Assembly (NCBI GenBank): GCA_038025085.1
Contig: CM076142.1
Coordinates: forward strand, 6,360,501-6,424,500
Direction: 5' to 3'
Length of the DNA stretch: 64,000 nt
Origin: Tetragonia tetragonoides
Lineage: Eukaryota; Streptophyta; Magnoliopsida; Caryophyllales; Aizoaceae
Shown here: positions 23,888 through 35,920 of the stretch, piece by piece
Layout: every line of letters begins with the position of its first letter
Numbering within the stretch: position 1 is the stretch's first letter
Made by a program: the position numbers and the translations under genes
The notes under the pieces: generated by a model
What the model was told of the DNA's origin: nothing
What the model saw: only the letters and a program-made list of their open reading frames with translations
The model's database searches: none

Positions 23888-24597
23888 TGAAGGGGACAAC
23901 TACGGTATTTACCCACAATCACAACAACAGATAAACGGAAAAATAAAATGCAAGAACCCAAAATCAACACAAACAATTTTACGTGGAAAACCCCTCTCAA
24001 TTAGGGGAAAAACCACGGTGCGGCTCTCCACGCACTAAAAATATGATCCACTATAATAATCAAGAGTACAAAGGCAACAATCACAAGATCAATCAACAAG
24101 TAAACAATCTATCTTTGGTACTAGTACAAACTGACAAACTCTAACTCAATTTGGTACTCCCACAAACCAAAGATACACCCACAAATACCTGTCGATGACC
24201 GATCCGAATACTCCGATTATCTTCACCCGAACAAACCGAATCAACCGTGAACTGGAACAAACCTCTTTGGAGAAATACCCAATTTCTCTCACTCTCTGTT
24301 TGTCTCTCTCACTAGCTCTTCTTGTTTGTTTGCTTCGGCTGTTGCACTCACTTGCCGTGCACCCCTTTGTTTGTCTCTGGCTGTTCTTTTTATAGTCAAT
24401 CAAAGGCTTTTGCCTTTCCAATCATCAACTATCTTCTTTCAATACTAAAGAAAACCAAAAGGCTAAGACCTTTTGTTTTCCCAACCTTTTGACTTCTTTT
24501 CTTTTTCTTTTTCTTTTGTTTTTCTTTTCTTTACAAACCAAAATAAAATAAAACACAACTAATAATAATACTTGGTATTTGGGGCGTTACCTCAACA
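23888..24597 (-). mobile_element. Solo LTR of the copia-like family, minus orientation
   Basis: This is the reverse complement of the LTRs at 30451-31100 and 32529-33178. It ends …GGGGCGTTACCTCAACA and begins with a mutated TGAAGGGGACAACTACGG. A perfect 5-bp target duplication CCTCC flanks it (23883-23887, 24598-24602). It has no internal region on either side, so it fits LTR-LTR recombination. It is more diverged (710 versus 650 bp) than the young element, so the insertion is older. Confidence 0.85.
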
Positions 24598-24602
24598 CCT
24601 CC

Positions 24603-24899
24603 TTACAGATTTAACTTTGAGAACCCGATCATTGTTAATTTGTTATGTCTCCACGTTAGTCTGTCCTTTTGCACTCGATTTTAATAATTAAACGCTCTAC
24701 AAGAACCTGAATAAATCCGCTTTCTATTGTTCTTCCTACATGAATAGAGTTTGTCACCAGCTAAAAGGCAACTGAACACCACTTCTCAGTTCTCTATGAT
24801 AAAGAGACAAACACACTAAGCAAATAATAACGCGCATTGCCAATCCCACAAACTATAGCAGTAAGGATTTTCTGTAACACTTTGTGTGCCATCTCCTGT
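24603..24899. other. Intergenic, nothing recognised
   Basis: No coding or repeat signal that I can name. Confidence 0.4.
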
Positions 24900-25106
24900 T
24901 GCACTCCCTTATACATGCGATCTCTGTGGCAATTTTTTGCCACTCAAAAGCCAAAATATAGTGGCAAAAATGAAAAATGACACAAATAGATACTGTGTCG
25001 GAGTACTTGTGGCAAATTTTAATTTTGTCACAAAAGACTTTTGTGGCAATTTTTTGCTCTATTGTGGCAAAAAGAAATGCCACTAATTCTACTTTTTCTT
25101 GTAGTG
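24900..25106 (-). mobile_element. CACTA transposon terminus
   Basis: The right edge read on the minus strand is CACTACAAGAAAAAGTAG, the CACTA superfamily terminal motif. Behind it are repeated subterminal 'ttgtggcaa/ttgccac' words in both orientations (about 24928-25075). No opposite terminus or transposase was found, so this is a truncated end or a short internally deleted element. Confidence 0.65.
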
Positions 25107-25873
25107 TATGTCGGATCAAAGCATTCAAAGGTATAGCAGAGGCTTCCGTAATGGACGCTGATGATCGGAATTGTTGAATCTCTAGTGGTACATAAGTTTT
25201 TCATTCGAATGTATTCTGATGTTTTAGATCTATTTCTTGTTGAATTCAACCCTTTTTGTAAGTGCCGTATGACTTTTAATTAATGAAATTTATTTTCCCT
25301 TTAAAAAAAAAAGTACCTAATTTGTTTAAATTTAATCAACAAAAAATCAAATAATTAAACACTACAAAGAAAACGGTCATTGGCGACCGAATTCTACTGG
25401 AAACTAGATTTTGTGCCGTGGGATGCACGGGTTCTTGTTTATCATCCTCTGTTATTAGAATCAATATAATAAAAATTTGTAATCATATCAATATATAAAG
25501 TTGAATAATAGGAGTATCAAGGAGCAATAATAATCTTTTTCACACATTTAACAAATAAATTACATTTTTAGTGAATAAATAATATATATTTTTTAGGATA
25601 TTAAATATAATACTTTGTTACTTTTTTTATTAAAATAAAATAAAAATATTTTTAATTTCTTTTTAATCACCCATGTATTTATGAATATATTGATCAGTTC
25701 AGTCGCCACTTGAATAACTGTAGCGTCATTTTCGGTTCAAGCAAACATTTCAAGGCACCAAATAGCATTTCTTTAAAGCCCATCGATCAGCCACAATGAC
25801 CAAATACAAAAAGCACTATCTGATTCTTGTTAAGCATGAAACATATGAAATGTCTAATAAGAAGGTCAAGGTA
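25107..25873. other. Intergenic with a second CACTA-like end
   Basis: 'CACTACAAAGAAAACGGTCA' (from about 25361) resembles a CACTA terminus in plus orientation, with nothing recognisable behind it. The rest is AT-rich. Confidence 0.35.
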
Positions 25874-25881
25874 CATGCATG

Positions 25882-26948
<1,067 letters not shown>

Positions 26949-26956
26949 CATGCAAG

Positions 26957-27116
26957 CAGTCCAAATCTTGATGAACAAAGAAACTACTTATTTTGATTTG
27001 TTACTTCCTTTTAAGCATACTCTTGACAAATAGCAAAAGAAAAAGATGGTTAGGACACCTACCAACCCACTTTGTAAGTATATTATGTTTCCATTAGAAA
27101 AATAGAGACAAACCTT
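26957..27116. other. Intergenic, nothing recognised
   Basis: Short unannotated stretch between the hAT-like element and the exon-like block. Confidence 0.4.
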
Positions 27117-27190
27117 CTAAATCTTTGAAACCAGCTCCACTGATTCGACCAATAACTCTAGCTGCTTCCAGTGTAACTAAATAACTCGTT
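27117..27190 (-). pseudogene. Possible exon of an unrecognised gene
   Basis: The minus strand reads YLVTLEAARVIGRISGAGFK then DLE and ends at GAAG|GTTTGT, a usable donor. It looks coding but is too short to name. It is in the right orientation to belong to the decayed gene at 22.1 kb, with about 4.7 kb of transposon-rich DNA between. Confidence 0.25.
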
Positions 27191-27369
27191 CAAACAACTA
27201 TTCAGAGTTCATAGAACTCCTATAAGGCTTGTTGGAAGACCCGCTGACGCACTTGATTAATCACTCTTTGAAGGATCATCATTAGAACCATCATATCTGC
27301 CGACCACCGATGAACAAATCATAGTAACCAACTAAAGTTTACTTCAGTCATTACATACTATTGAACCAA

Positions 27370-27831
27370 AGCAAAAGCCTGCAGCACCCTTGTCCCATAA
27401 TGCAACACCCATGATCCATGACACTGCAGCACCGTTGTCCCATGACGCAGCACCGTTGTCCCATAGTGCTGCATCACCCATAACCCATGACGCGGCGTTG
27501 CAGCACCCATGACGAGGCGCTGCAACACCCTTGTCCCTTGACGCAGAACACCTTTGTCCCATGATGCAGCACCTATGACCAATGACGCTGCAACACCCAT
27601 GTCCCAACACCTAGCGAGCGCGCATGTCCCAGTGCCTATATCCTCGCACCGAGCGAGTGTCATGTCCCAGTGCCTATATCCTCGCACCGAGCGAGTGTCA
27701 TGTCCCAGTGCCTATATCCTCGCACCGAGCGAGTGTCATGTCCCAGTGCCCAGCAAAGGCGCCTATGTCTCAGCACCCAGCGAGCGCGTCCATATTCCAT
27801 GTCCTATGTGAGCCATGTCCTATGGGTGAAA
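27370..27831. repeat. GC-rich low-order repeat region with 38-bp tandem units
   Basis: 27370-27620 is an irregular array of 'cagcacc(g/c)ttgtcccatgacg' words. 27623-27745 holds 3.3 copies of a 38-bp unit (catgtcccagtgcctatatc + ctcgcaccgagcgagtgt), starting at 27623, 27661, 27699 and 27737 and almost identical. Open frames here on both strands are repeat translations. Confidence 0.8.
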
Positions 27832-29000
27832 CCAGAGTTCGAGAACCCGGATGACCGTTCTGGGGCTACTAGAGGTCCTCTAGACTGACAATAGGCCCCC
27901 TGGAGAAGTTTGGGTAAAAATGACAAACGGGCCCCGGGAAGTCGAAATCAAAGGCTATATATAATTCACAGCTTTTGGTTTCCGAGATACCCCGGAACGA
28001 AGGTGGATATTTTTTTGCACCATATCACACAGGAAATCCCTAGGGAACATGGGAGGCCACCGGGATCGCTTTTCCGTCCCTGACGATAGGCTTGGAAGGA
28101 CGTTTTACTGGACACTGGTGTAAGAGTCGGAACACCGCATGCATTGGTGATATTGAAGTTCAGGGATCCTAGTGACCCTCCCGAGACACCGAGGATCCTT
28201 TATGGTCATGATAGAACCCCCAGTGAAGTTTGGGAAAAAATGACAACCGAGTCCCGGGAACCCAAAAACGAAGGTAAATCCACATTTTTTTGGCTTCCGG
28301 AAGGACCCAGAACAAAGGTAGATATTTTCGCACTAGATTGTACGGGACACCCCCTACGGGACATGGGAGGCCCCCGGGGTCGCTTATTCGGTCCCTGATA
28401 GGCTTGGAAGGGCGTTTTACTGGACTCTGGTGTAAGAGACGGAACACCGAAAGCATGGGTGATATTGATGTTCAGGGATGCTGATGACCCTCCCGGGACA
28501 CCGAGTATCCTTTATGGTCATGATAGATACCCCGGATAAGTTTGGGCAAAAATGACACCCGGGCCCCTGGAACCCAAAAACGAAGGTTATAATTAATCCA
28601 CATTTTTTTTGGCTTTCGAGAGGCCCTGGAACCAAGGTAGATATTTTCCCACCATATTGTACGGGACACCCCCTACGGGACATGGGAGGCCCCCGTAGTC
28701 GCTTATCCTGTCTCTGATAGGTTTGGAAATGCGTTTTGCGGGACACTAGTATAAGAGTCGGAACACCGAAGACATGGGTGATATGGAAGTTCGGGGATCT
28801 AGATAACTTTCATGGGGCACCGAGGGTCCTCTAGGGTCATGATCGACCCCTCGAAGAAATTTGAGCAAAAATGACAACCGGGTCCTAGGGAGCCGAAAAC
28901 AAAGGGTATAATCCACTTTTTTCAGGCTTCCAAAAGGCCTCAGAAATCAGAATAAAGGTATTTTCGCACCACGTGGCATGGAAAACCCTAAGGGAGATAG
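27832..29000 (+). repeat. Tandem array of ~315-bp units (about 3.7 copies)
   Basis: Units start at about 27832, 28155, 28467 and 28786 (spacings 323, 312, 319). Landmarks in each are 'ttcagggatcc', a 'ccgag…atcctttatggtcatg' region, 'gtttgggcaaaaatgacaac' and, in the complete units, 'taggcttggaagg'. The GC content stands out from the flanks. I know no family with this unit. It could be a small satellite array or the LTR of an unrecognised element. Confidence 0.75.
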
Positions 29001-30445
29001 AGACACCCAAATGAGTAAAAATAAATAATCTCCTTATCGATTTCAGGAGAAATTTTATTAGGACAATCATCTATGTTTTAGGAATTATCAGCCAATAATG
29101 TAAATTTTGTTGTGGCATATATGGTAGCATATATACTGACCCAATAAAAACTGGTTATCTTGGTCATGATTTTTCATAGAGCTGCATATTCAAGCTAGCT
29201 TGGACGAAGCAGAGTTTAGATTAAGCACGGGCAAAATTTAGAGTGCAATGAAGCAAAACGGTTTCTAACATCGCATTTCATGCAAAATGCAAATCCAATA
29301 TAGTTGGGTTCCTGATATGTACCGGCGTACAACTTATAATCAATCGAAAGAACTCCACTCTAGAAGAAAAATGAAATAGCTTGATACATAAATAAGTCTT
29401 CAGCAGCGACTGTACTCAGCCGCAAAGGCCTGCCTTTGCTTCGATTTAGAAGACCAAATCCACCGTCATGAAGAGATGAACAATCCAGCTAGCAATATCA
29501 CAATGCCTCAAAGGTTACTGAAGCCTATCATACTGTACTGAATGACCTTACGGCTTAAACAGTAAGCATCTTTTTCCATTCGTTTATTGAAGAATGGACC
29601 AACTGCAGTTTCATGCAAATCACACAGCACTTTTACTGAGCTTTTTTTTTTTTTGGTGCGACTTTTACTGAGCATTTGTAATAGAGAAAATTCAAAAGCA
29701 ACAAATTTTATACCAGATCTTTCATCCATTTGAAAAAAGCAAATCGCGACTTCCAGTTGGATTGATTTCCAAATCTGAACAAATATAAAGTCGAAACCTT
29801 CGATTATATTTCTGGATAGGTAGAACTAGAACATCATTAGCTTTTTGAGTTTGTAACCACAAGGTAGTGCCATCCCCCATTCACTGAGAAAGGAGGCTGA
29901 GATAAGCTTGCTAACCCTTGAAATAAAATATGATAGTCCAAGAATGCAAGAACAAGTTACACACAGTAAAATTCACATTCAACTTCAAACAAGATTTTAT
30001 AAGAAAGGTAAAACTATAAGAAGGGTTAAACCTAAAGCCATACATGATACCCTACTATGAAATAAGCATATAACTATGACTATCCAAGAGAACGAAACAG
30101 CTAGCCACACAAATTGAAACGATGGCTAAGTCCATGAATACAAGAGCTGGGCAGATGTTGCATTTAGCTAACTCTGAAAAGAGCCAACAACACGCGAGCT
30201 GGGACCTTAAGCTTAGAGAGTAGACAGATAGAAAGACAGAGAAGGTGACTGGTAAGTACCTGCATATCATAGCGGGAGGATGACTGGGAACCGGGAGTGA
30301 GATTTGGAGGAGACATGGTTTGGGGGGGGGGGGGGGGGATGAGGGACAGCAGCGTGAGCTGTTAATTGACGCATGAGTCCCTCTGTACAAACCAAAGGCT
30401 TGCCTACGAAGCGAAACAAATTCTCAGGCTGCGGATTTAGGGCCT
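29001..30445. other. Intergenic, nothing firmly recognised
   Basis: A long G run lies at about 30321-30338. The minus-strand 111-residue open frame (30055-30390) runs through this run and shows no motif. Positions 29405-29460 read protein-like on the minus strand (DGGFGLLNRSKGRPLRLST) but have no supported context. Confidence 0.4.
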
Positions 30446-30450
30446 ATTAT

Positions 30451-31100
30451 TGTTGAGGTAACGCCCCAAATACCAAATAGTATTATTAAGTTGTGTTTTA
30501 TTTTATTTTAGTTTTGTAAAGAAATAAAATAAAACAAAAGAAAAAGAAAAGAAAACAAAAACAAAAAAGAAGAGGAATTTTAGTTGATATGGGAAACTGC
30601 TAATCAAAAGCCTTGATTGATTATAAAAGAACCATCAGAGGCTTATGCAAAACGGCAGAAGCAGAGCACAGCCGAACAAAAAGAAAGGAAGAGAGCCAGT
30701 GAGTGAGAGACAAACAAAGAGGTTTGTTCCAGTTCACGGTTAATTCGGTTTGTTTGGGTGAAGATAATCGGAGTATTCGGATCGGTCATCGACAGGTATT
30801 TTGTGGGTGTATCTTTGGTTTTGTGAGAGTACCAAATTGAGTTAGGGTTTGTCAATTTGTGCTAGTACCAAAGATAGATTGTCTACTTGTTGTTTGATCT
30901 TGTGATTGTTACCGATTGTACTCTTGATTATTATAGTGGATTATTATTTTAGTGAGTGGAGATCCGCACCGTGGTTTTTCCCCTTAATTGAGAGGGGTTT
31001 TCCACGTAAAATTGTTTGTGTTGTTTTTGGGTTCTTGCACTTTATTTTTCCGATTATCTGTTATTGTGATTGTGGGTAAATACCGTAGTTTTCCCCAACA
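30451..31100 (+). repeat. 5' LTR
   Basis: 650-bp long terminal repeat, TG…CA bounded. It supplies the promoter for the element. The same family is present as a solo LTR at 23888-24597. Confidence 0.92.
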
Positions 31101-31101
31101 G

Positions 31102-31113
31102 TGGTATCAGAGC
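31102..31113 (+). promoter_or_regulatory. Primer binding site (initiator tRNA-Met)
   Basis: TGGTATCAGAGC lies one base after the 5' LTR and is the standard copia/gypsy minus-strand priming site in plants. Confidence 0.9.
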
Positions 31114-31184
31114 TTTTGGTTGTAGGATCGGTGGTGGGAAAATTACTGTATTTGTTGAAGGAGGAATTATTTTGTGCAAGTAAC

Positions 31185-32534
31185 ATGTCTGGTAGTATGC
31201 CCAAATATGATATTCCTTTGTTTGATGGTAAAATTAATTTTACTGTGTGGAAGAGTACGGTTGAGGATTTGTTGGTTCAACAAAATTTAGATGAGGCTTT
31301 AGATGAGACAAAGCCTAGTGGGGTGACCGATGCCCAATGGACATCGAAGAAGAAGAAAGCTGTCAGTACTATTAGATTAGCTATGGCTCCGGAGATCAAG
31401 TATAATTACTTGACTGAGACAGATCCAAAGAAGTTGTTGGATAAGCTCCAGAGTGTATATGCATCAAAGTCACTGACTAACAAGCTTTGTTTGAGATATG
31501 AGTTGTACCAGCTAAAGATGGAGCAAGGTACAGTGTTGCAGGACCACATTAATAATTTTAACCAGCTAGTATGTCAGTTGAGAAATGCAGATGAGAAGAT
31601 CTCCGATCAGGAGGAGGCATTGTTATTGTTGGCTTCACTACCTAAGTCCTACAGGCCAATTGTGCAGACATTACTTGTAGGGAGGACAGAGATTACACTA
31701 GATGAAGCAATGACAGTGTTGAGAGAGAATGATCGGATGATGTTGCAGGTTGATGGTATCTCTTCAAGTGATGGAGGAGATAGAGTACTAGCTGCGGAGG
31801 TGTCCGAAAGAGGGAGGAATCATGATAGAAGAGGAGGTGGCCCGAGAAGTAGATCGAAGTCGCGCGCGAGAGACTTTAGTAACGTGGAGTGTTACTATTG
31901 TGGTGAGAAGGGTCATATTCAGAGTCGTTGCCCAAAGATGAGAGATGATTTGAAGAGTTTCAAGCAGCTGCAAGAGAAGATGGGTAAGACCAAAATTGAT
32001 GATGATAGCGGTTCCTCTAATGTAATTATGTCTTGTGATGGTAATAAGGAGTTGTTCTTGGCTAGTAACAATGAGGGGAAGGAAAGTCAAGAGAGTTGGG
32101 TGTTGGACTCCGGCGCTTCGGTTCACATTTGTAGAGACCAAAGTATGTTTGATACTTTGTGCCAAGATGGTGAGTATGGTGACATCAACATGGGGAGTGG
32201 TAAGTTGAAGGCCAAAGGGATGGGAAGCATCCGCATTGAGCTCCATGGTGGTGTGACTAGAACCTTTCACAATGTGAGGTATGTACCCGATGCTCGTGTT
32301 AACGTGATTTCGTTGGGTGAGTTGACATCGCAAGGGTGTAGATACATTGGTACGGGAAGGTGGTGCAAAGTATATCGTGGTGCTACTTTGATTGTGCAAG
32401 GAAAGAAGGCGGAGAACAACTTGTGTTATGTTGAGGGTCATTGCATAGGGAGGAGCAAGACCGTGAAGAAAAAGGTCCGTTTCTCGGACAAGGTGGAAGT
32501 ATTTGGTGATTTGGGTCGAGGGAGGATTTGTTGA
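31185..32534 (+). CDS. Copia-type Gag-protease polyprotein, 449 aa
   Basis: The frame is open from the ATG at 31185 (MSGSMPKYDIPLFDGK). The open frame extends upstream to 31101, but only through the primer binding site and with no ATG, so 31185 is the likely start. Residues about 5-200 are a UBN2/retrotran_gag-type region (FDGKINFTVWKSTVEDLL, LYQLKMEQGT, LLASLPKSYR). A basic RS-rich linker follows. A CCHC zinc knuckle (CYYCGEKGHIQSRC) lies at residues 236-249. A retropepsin motif VLDSGASVHIC has its catalytic Asp at about residue 308, with the downstream NVISLGELTSQG that normally closes this domain. The frame then runs into the 3' LTR: the last Cys codon and the TGA are the first six bases of the LTR. 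A normal copia polyprotein continues for about 900 more residues, so integrase and RT are deleted. Confidence 0.88.
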   Translation: MSGSMPKYDIPLFDGKINFTVWKSTVEDLLVQQNLDEALDETKPSGVTDAQWTSKKKKAVSTIRLAMAPEIKYNYLTETDPKKLLDKLQSVYASKSLTNKLCLRYELYQLKMEQGTVLQDHINNFNQLVCQLRNADEKISDQEEALLLLASLPKSYRPIVQTLLVGRTEITLDEAMTVLRENDRMMLQVDGISSSDGGDRVLAAEVSERGRNHDRRGGGPRSRSKSRARDFSNVECYYCGEKGHIQSRCPKMRDDLKSFKQLQEKMGKTKIDDDSGSSNVIMSCDGNKELFLASNNEGKESQESWVLDSGASVHICRDQSMFDTLCQDGEYGDINMGSGKLKAKGMGSIRIELHGGVTRTFHNVRYVPDARVNVISLGELTSQGCRYIGTGRWCKVYRGATLIVQGKKAENNLCYVEGHCIGRSKTVKKKVRFSDKVEVFGDLGRGRIC

Positions 32535-33178
32535 GGTAACGCCCCAAATACCAAATAGTATTATTAAGTTGTGTTTTATTTTATTTTAGTTTTGTAAAGA
32601 AATAAAATAAAACAAAAGAAAAAGAAAAGAAAACAAAAACAAAAAAGAAGAGGAATTTTAGTTGATATGGGAAACTGCTAATCAAAAGCCTTGATTGATT
32701 ATAAAAGAACCATCAGAGGCTTATGCAAAACGGCAGAAGCAGAGCACAGCCGAACAAAAAGAAAGGAAGAGAGCCAGTGAGTGAGAGACAAACAAAGAGG
32801 TTTGTTCCAGTTCACGGTTAATTCGGTTTGTTTGGGTGAAGATAATCGGAGTATTCGGATCGGTCATCGACAGGTATTTTGTGGGTGTATCTTTGGTTTT
32901 GTGAGAGTACCAAATTGAGTTAGGGTTTGTCAATTTGTGCTAGTACCAAAGATAGATTGTCTACTTGTTGTTTGATCTTGTGATTGTTACCGATTGTACT
33001 CTTGATTATTATAGTGGATTATTATTTTAGTGCGTGGAGATCCGCACCGTGGTTTTTCCCCTTAATTGAGAGGGGTTTTCCACGTAAAATTGTTTGTGTT
33101 GTTTTTGGGTTCTTGCACTTTATTTTTCCGATTATCTGTTATTGTGATTGTGGGTAAATACCGTAGTTTTCCCCAACA
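32529..33178 (+). repeat. 3' LTR
   Basis: Identical in length to the 5' LTR, with one substitution seen (33033). It provides the stop codon of the gag-protease frame. Confidence 0.92.
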
Positions 33179-33209
33179 ATTATATATGTAGGGGAAACAA
33201 GATAGTGAA

Positions 33210-35141
33210 ATGGAAATCACAAACCGGAGTGATGTATGGAAAAGACAGAAATCGATAATTTATAGTTCTTCATCCATTATTTCGAATTTTCTTTGCAATC
33301 ACAGTAATTCTTCATCCATTTTAGTGTTTGTTGGATTCACTTCCTCTTTCTTGAGTCTGATCTTCTCAAAATTGGAGATTCGGAATTTAAGAAACGCGTT
33401 TGACTTACCGCTAATTTCCTTCTATTTATAGCTGTAGAAATCAGTTCGGTCGAACAAAACGCGTTTCAGTTGCCACCTTTTCCTTGTTAATGTACAACTA
33501 ATCAAGTCCGTGTAAAATACGCGTTTTATTGCCTATTTCATGTTTTTTATTTGTAGACTTTTTTTTCATAAATTGCACCAATTTTAGGGGCAAGATAATT
33601 GATTGGGAAGTAACAAAGCATATAACTATACAAGAGTTGAATCTACATTTGAGACAGAAAATGAAGGAAAGTAAATTAGTTTTCCTCAATTTCACAATCT
33701 TCTTTTTATTTGACTTTTTGAGATCAACATTTACAAATTTTGACCAATGATTTAGAAAAAGTAAAAATATTTACAAAGTAAAATATACTATTATTAGACA
33801 CATTTTTAATTGTATTTTCAAAATATCACATTCTTTTTAATAATTTTTTTAGTTGTAGAAATATAATTATTCGTGGTCAAAGTTTTGTCATGGAAACCGT
33901 GAAAAGTCAATTGAAAATGAGATTTAGAACGGAGTGACTAATTAATTATTTGTGACATTGATATCTTCTGCTCTTATCATTTCCATGTTGAAGCGCACAT
34001 TACACCCCTACTCATCAAGTGTCCTACTACTCTACATGTCTACTACAATTAGAGGTGAGCTAATATAGTGTTCCGAGGTTTTTAAGTGTGTTTGGCTTGG
34101 ACGAGTGTTCCAAGTGTGGATTCAGTTAGAGTTAAATTGTTCGAGTTGTACTATTCTCTTAATAAATGAAATAGTCTTTTAAGTCCTTCGTGTCTGGTTT
34201 TTCAACTTCCTTTGTAAGTTGAAAGAGTTTTTCACATTAATCGTAAGTGCATTAATTTTAATTTTTTTCTAAAAGTACTTGTTTTAAATTTCGCAAATTT
34301 GGGTGACACAATTACACAAGTCACTTCTCCCTTTTTTGTGTGGTTGTGTTCCTAGTGCTACTAACAGAGTGACAGATACTAATTACAGTACTTTCAAGAC
34401 GAGCTAAAAAAAACTTTCAAAACAGTTTTGCTTTTTCCGTTCCTTAATATTGTAAAACACTTTAACGTCGTTTTTCTTAATTGGTTTTGCGCAAAGAAAA
34501 GCTGGTATCGATTGGTTTTGCGCTCTTCCAAAATTTCACATATTCATTCAAGGAGGACTTTTGTTATAAATTGAGATAGGTTAATCTGTTTGATATTATG
34601 GTGGACTGTCTTCGTTACGTATTGACGATTTTTAACCACCATGATATTCCTTTTGTTGTTGCCGCAAGGAGGCGACCGAGTTTCCCGAAAGCGAGGCAAG
34701 GAATGGCCTTACATTAAAGTGACCCATTTTTAGTCATATCATGACACATTTGACTAGGATTTGCCAAAAAATCTCATCTTTGAATAACATGTCGCGTACA
34801 TACAACCTCATAAGTTTGATTGAGCAATAGCTCTGAGATAGTCTACCAAAAAGCTTTTTATTTATTAATTGTAAAGACCATATAAATCCACAACTTAACT
34901 TTTAGTTGTAGTGTCGACAGAATCACTCTTAAGTAATGAAATGGAAAGCCTGGAACAAATGATACAATCGTGATATATCTACTTTGATTCTTTGAAAGAA
35001 CAGTATGCATGGTTAGATCTGTAAACTTAAAATGTAGAAATAACATAGTCTAGTGAAAAGCTGATTTTTTTTTTTTTGATGCAAAAGTGAAAAGCTGAAA
35101 ATACAAAGAAGATATTTAAATTTAGGCCGTAAACAAAACCT
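33210..35141 (-). repeat. Large duplicated segment, copy 1 (with coiled-coil gene remnant)
   Basis: 33300-34595 matches 39990-41310, and 35064-35141 matches 41338-41413. About 470 bp (34597-35062) are extra here. On the minus strand near 33290-33460 it keeps a peptide FYSYK*KEISGKSNAFLKFR, then ISNFEK and NPTNTKMDEELL, shared by all copies. A MITE-like block (33710-33935) is also shared. Three ACGCGT sites lie at 33394, 33459 and 33519. No intact gene remains. Confidence 0.7.
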
Positions 35142-35159
35142 CATTTTATGAGCAACGCA

Positions 35160-35920
35160 CTGTCAGTGACAGCCTTGACTAGCTCTGCGGCCGTCGCCAT
35201 GAGTGACTTTGATGAGAGACACTTGTTGAGCAACGCACTGACAGCGACAGCCTTGACTAGCTCATAAGAGCGGGTTGGACCATGTTACCGTCTACCATTG
35301 TCTAGTTCACAACTGCTGTACCCATGAGTGTGGAATCAATGATCACAGAAGTTGTCGCTACAATACATGCTTCCCGAGTAGTTTGTTCTTCATATCGGTT
35401 CCATCATCCTCCTTGACCAAGTTGGTTTGTGCTATTTCTTCGACTTCGTAAAGATGCATTTCTGTTTTTATAACGATTTCGAGACATTTGGATCTGGGAT
35501 AAATTTTACATTGTTTCCTATTTGTTTGAAAAAATGGGGCGCCATCGTTGGTAATTTGGAGCTGGCTGAGTTTTGCTTTTATACTCCAATAGTTACTTCC
35601 CACTTTAAGACTCTAAAACTACACAACCTAACACAACTCCACACAACACAACATAACCAAGTTGTGTTTTACGAAAATTTCATCGACAACCTTCTACAAA
35701 GTGATCCCAAGGGGTGGATGAGATGTTTTTAACAAGTTCACGGTAAAGTTTGTAACCAAAAGGACGATTAATGGAAAGCGACAATTAGAGCTCATCACTG
35801 AGGATATGAAGGAAGTGAAAAAGCTCAAAAATCAGAAATACCTCGATGACGCTTTGGAGCGGGCATCAGAGGCTATTATGGTTCAATCATCAGTATACAT
35901 TGCTTTCACTCTTTGATGTG
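35160..35920. pseudogene. Divergent pair of fragments of the unrecognised repeat-module family
   Basis: Minus strand, from about 35457: MHLYEVEEIAQTNLVKEDDG then TDMKNKLLGKH, matching the N-terminal remnant at 18.3 kb. Plus strand, from about 35660: ENFIDNLLQSDPKGWM, then (after a stop/frame change) NKFTVKFVTKRTINGKRQLE, LITEDMKEVKKLKNQKYLDD and ALERASEAIMVQSSVYIAFT before a TGA at 35918. The two face away from a shared conserved spacer with a TATA-like 'cttttatactcc', like a divergent promoter. A 35-bp phrase containing 'gccttgactagctc' is repeated at about 35171 and 35250. Function unknown. Confidence 0.45.

Larger units (their letters stand above)
30451..33178 (+). mobile_element. Complete non-autonomous copia-like LTR element coding only Gag-protease (TR-GAG-like)
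   Basis: Two 650-bp LTRs (30451-31100 and 32529-33178) start TGTTGAGG and end CCCCAACA. A perfect 5-bp target duplication ATTAT flanks the whole (30446-30450, 33179-33183). The primer binding site TGGTATCAGAGC follows the 5' LTR at 31102-31113 and is complementary to initiator tRNA-Met. A short purine tract (gagggagga) precedes the 3' LTR. The 1.43-kb interior holds one open frame for Gag plus protease; integrase, reverse transcriptase and RNase H are absent. By eye the LTRs differ at one base only (A at 30955, C at 33033), so the insertion is very young. It would need enzymes from a full-length relative to move. Confidence 0.92.

Noticed and set aside
27344..27888. Several Cys/His or Ser/Pro-rich open frames on both strands
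   Set aside because: They are translations of the 38-bp and related GC-rich repeats and change composition with frame.
30055..30390. 111-residue minus-strand open frame with hydrophobic stretches
   Set aside because: It runs through a long G tract (poly-Pro) and shows no family motif or splice context.
31788..32441. 217-codon minus-strand open frame
   Set aside because: Antisense shadow of the gag-protease frame; no motif, and its codons mirror the sense strand.
30643..32933. Two identical 70-residue minus-strand open frames
   Set aside because: Both lie in the LTRs in reverse; they are identical because the LTRs are.
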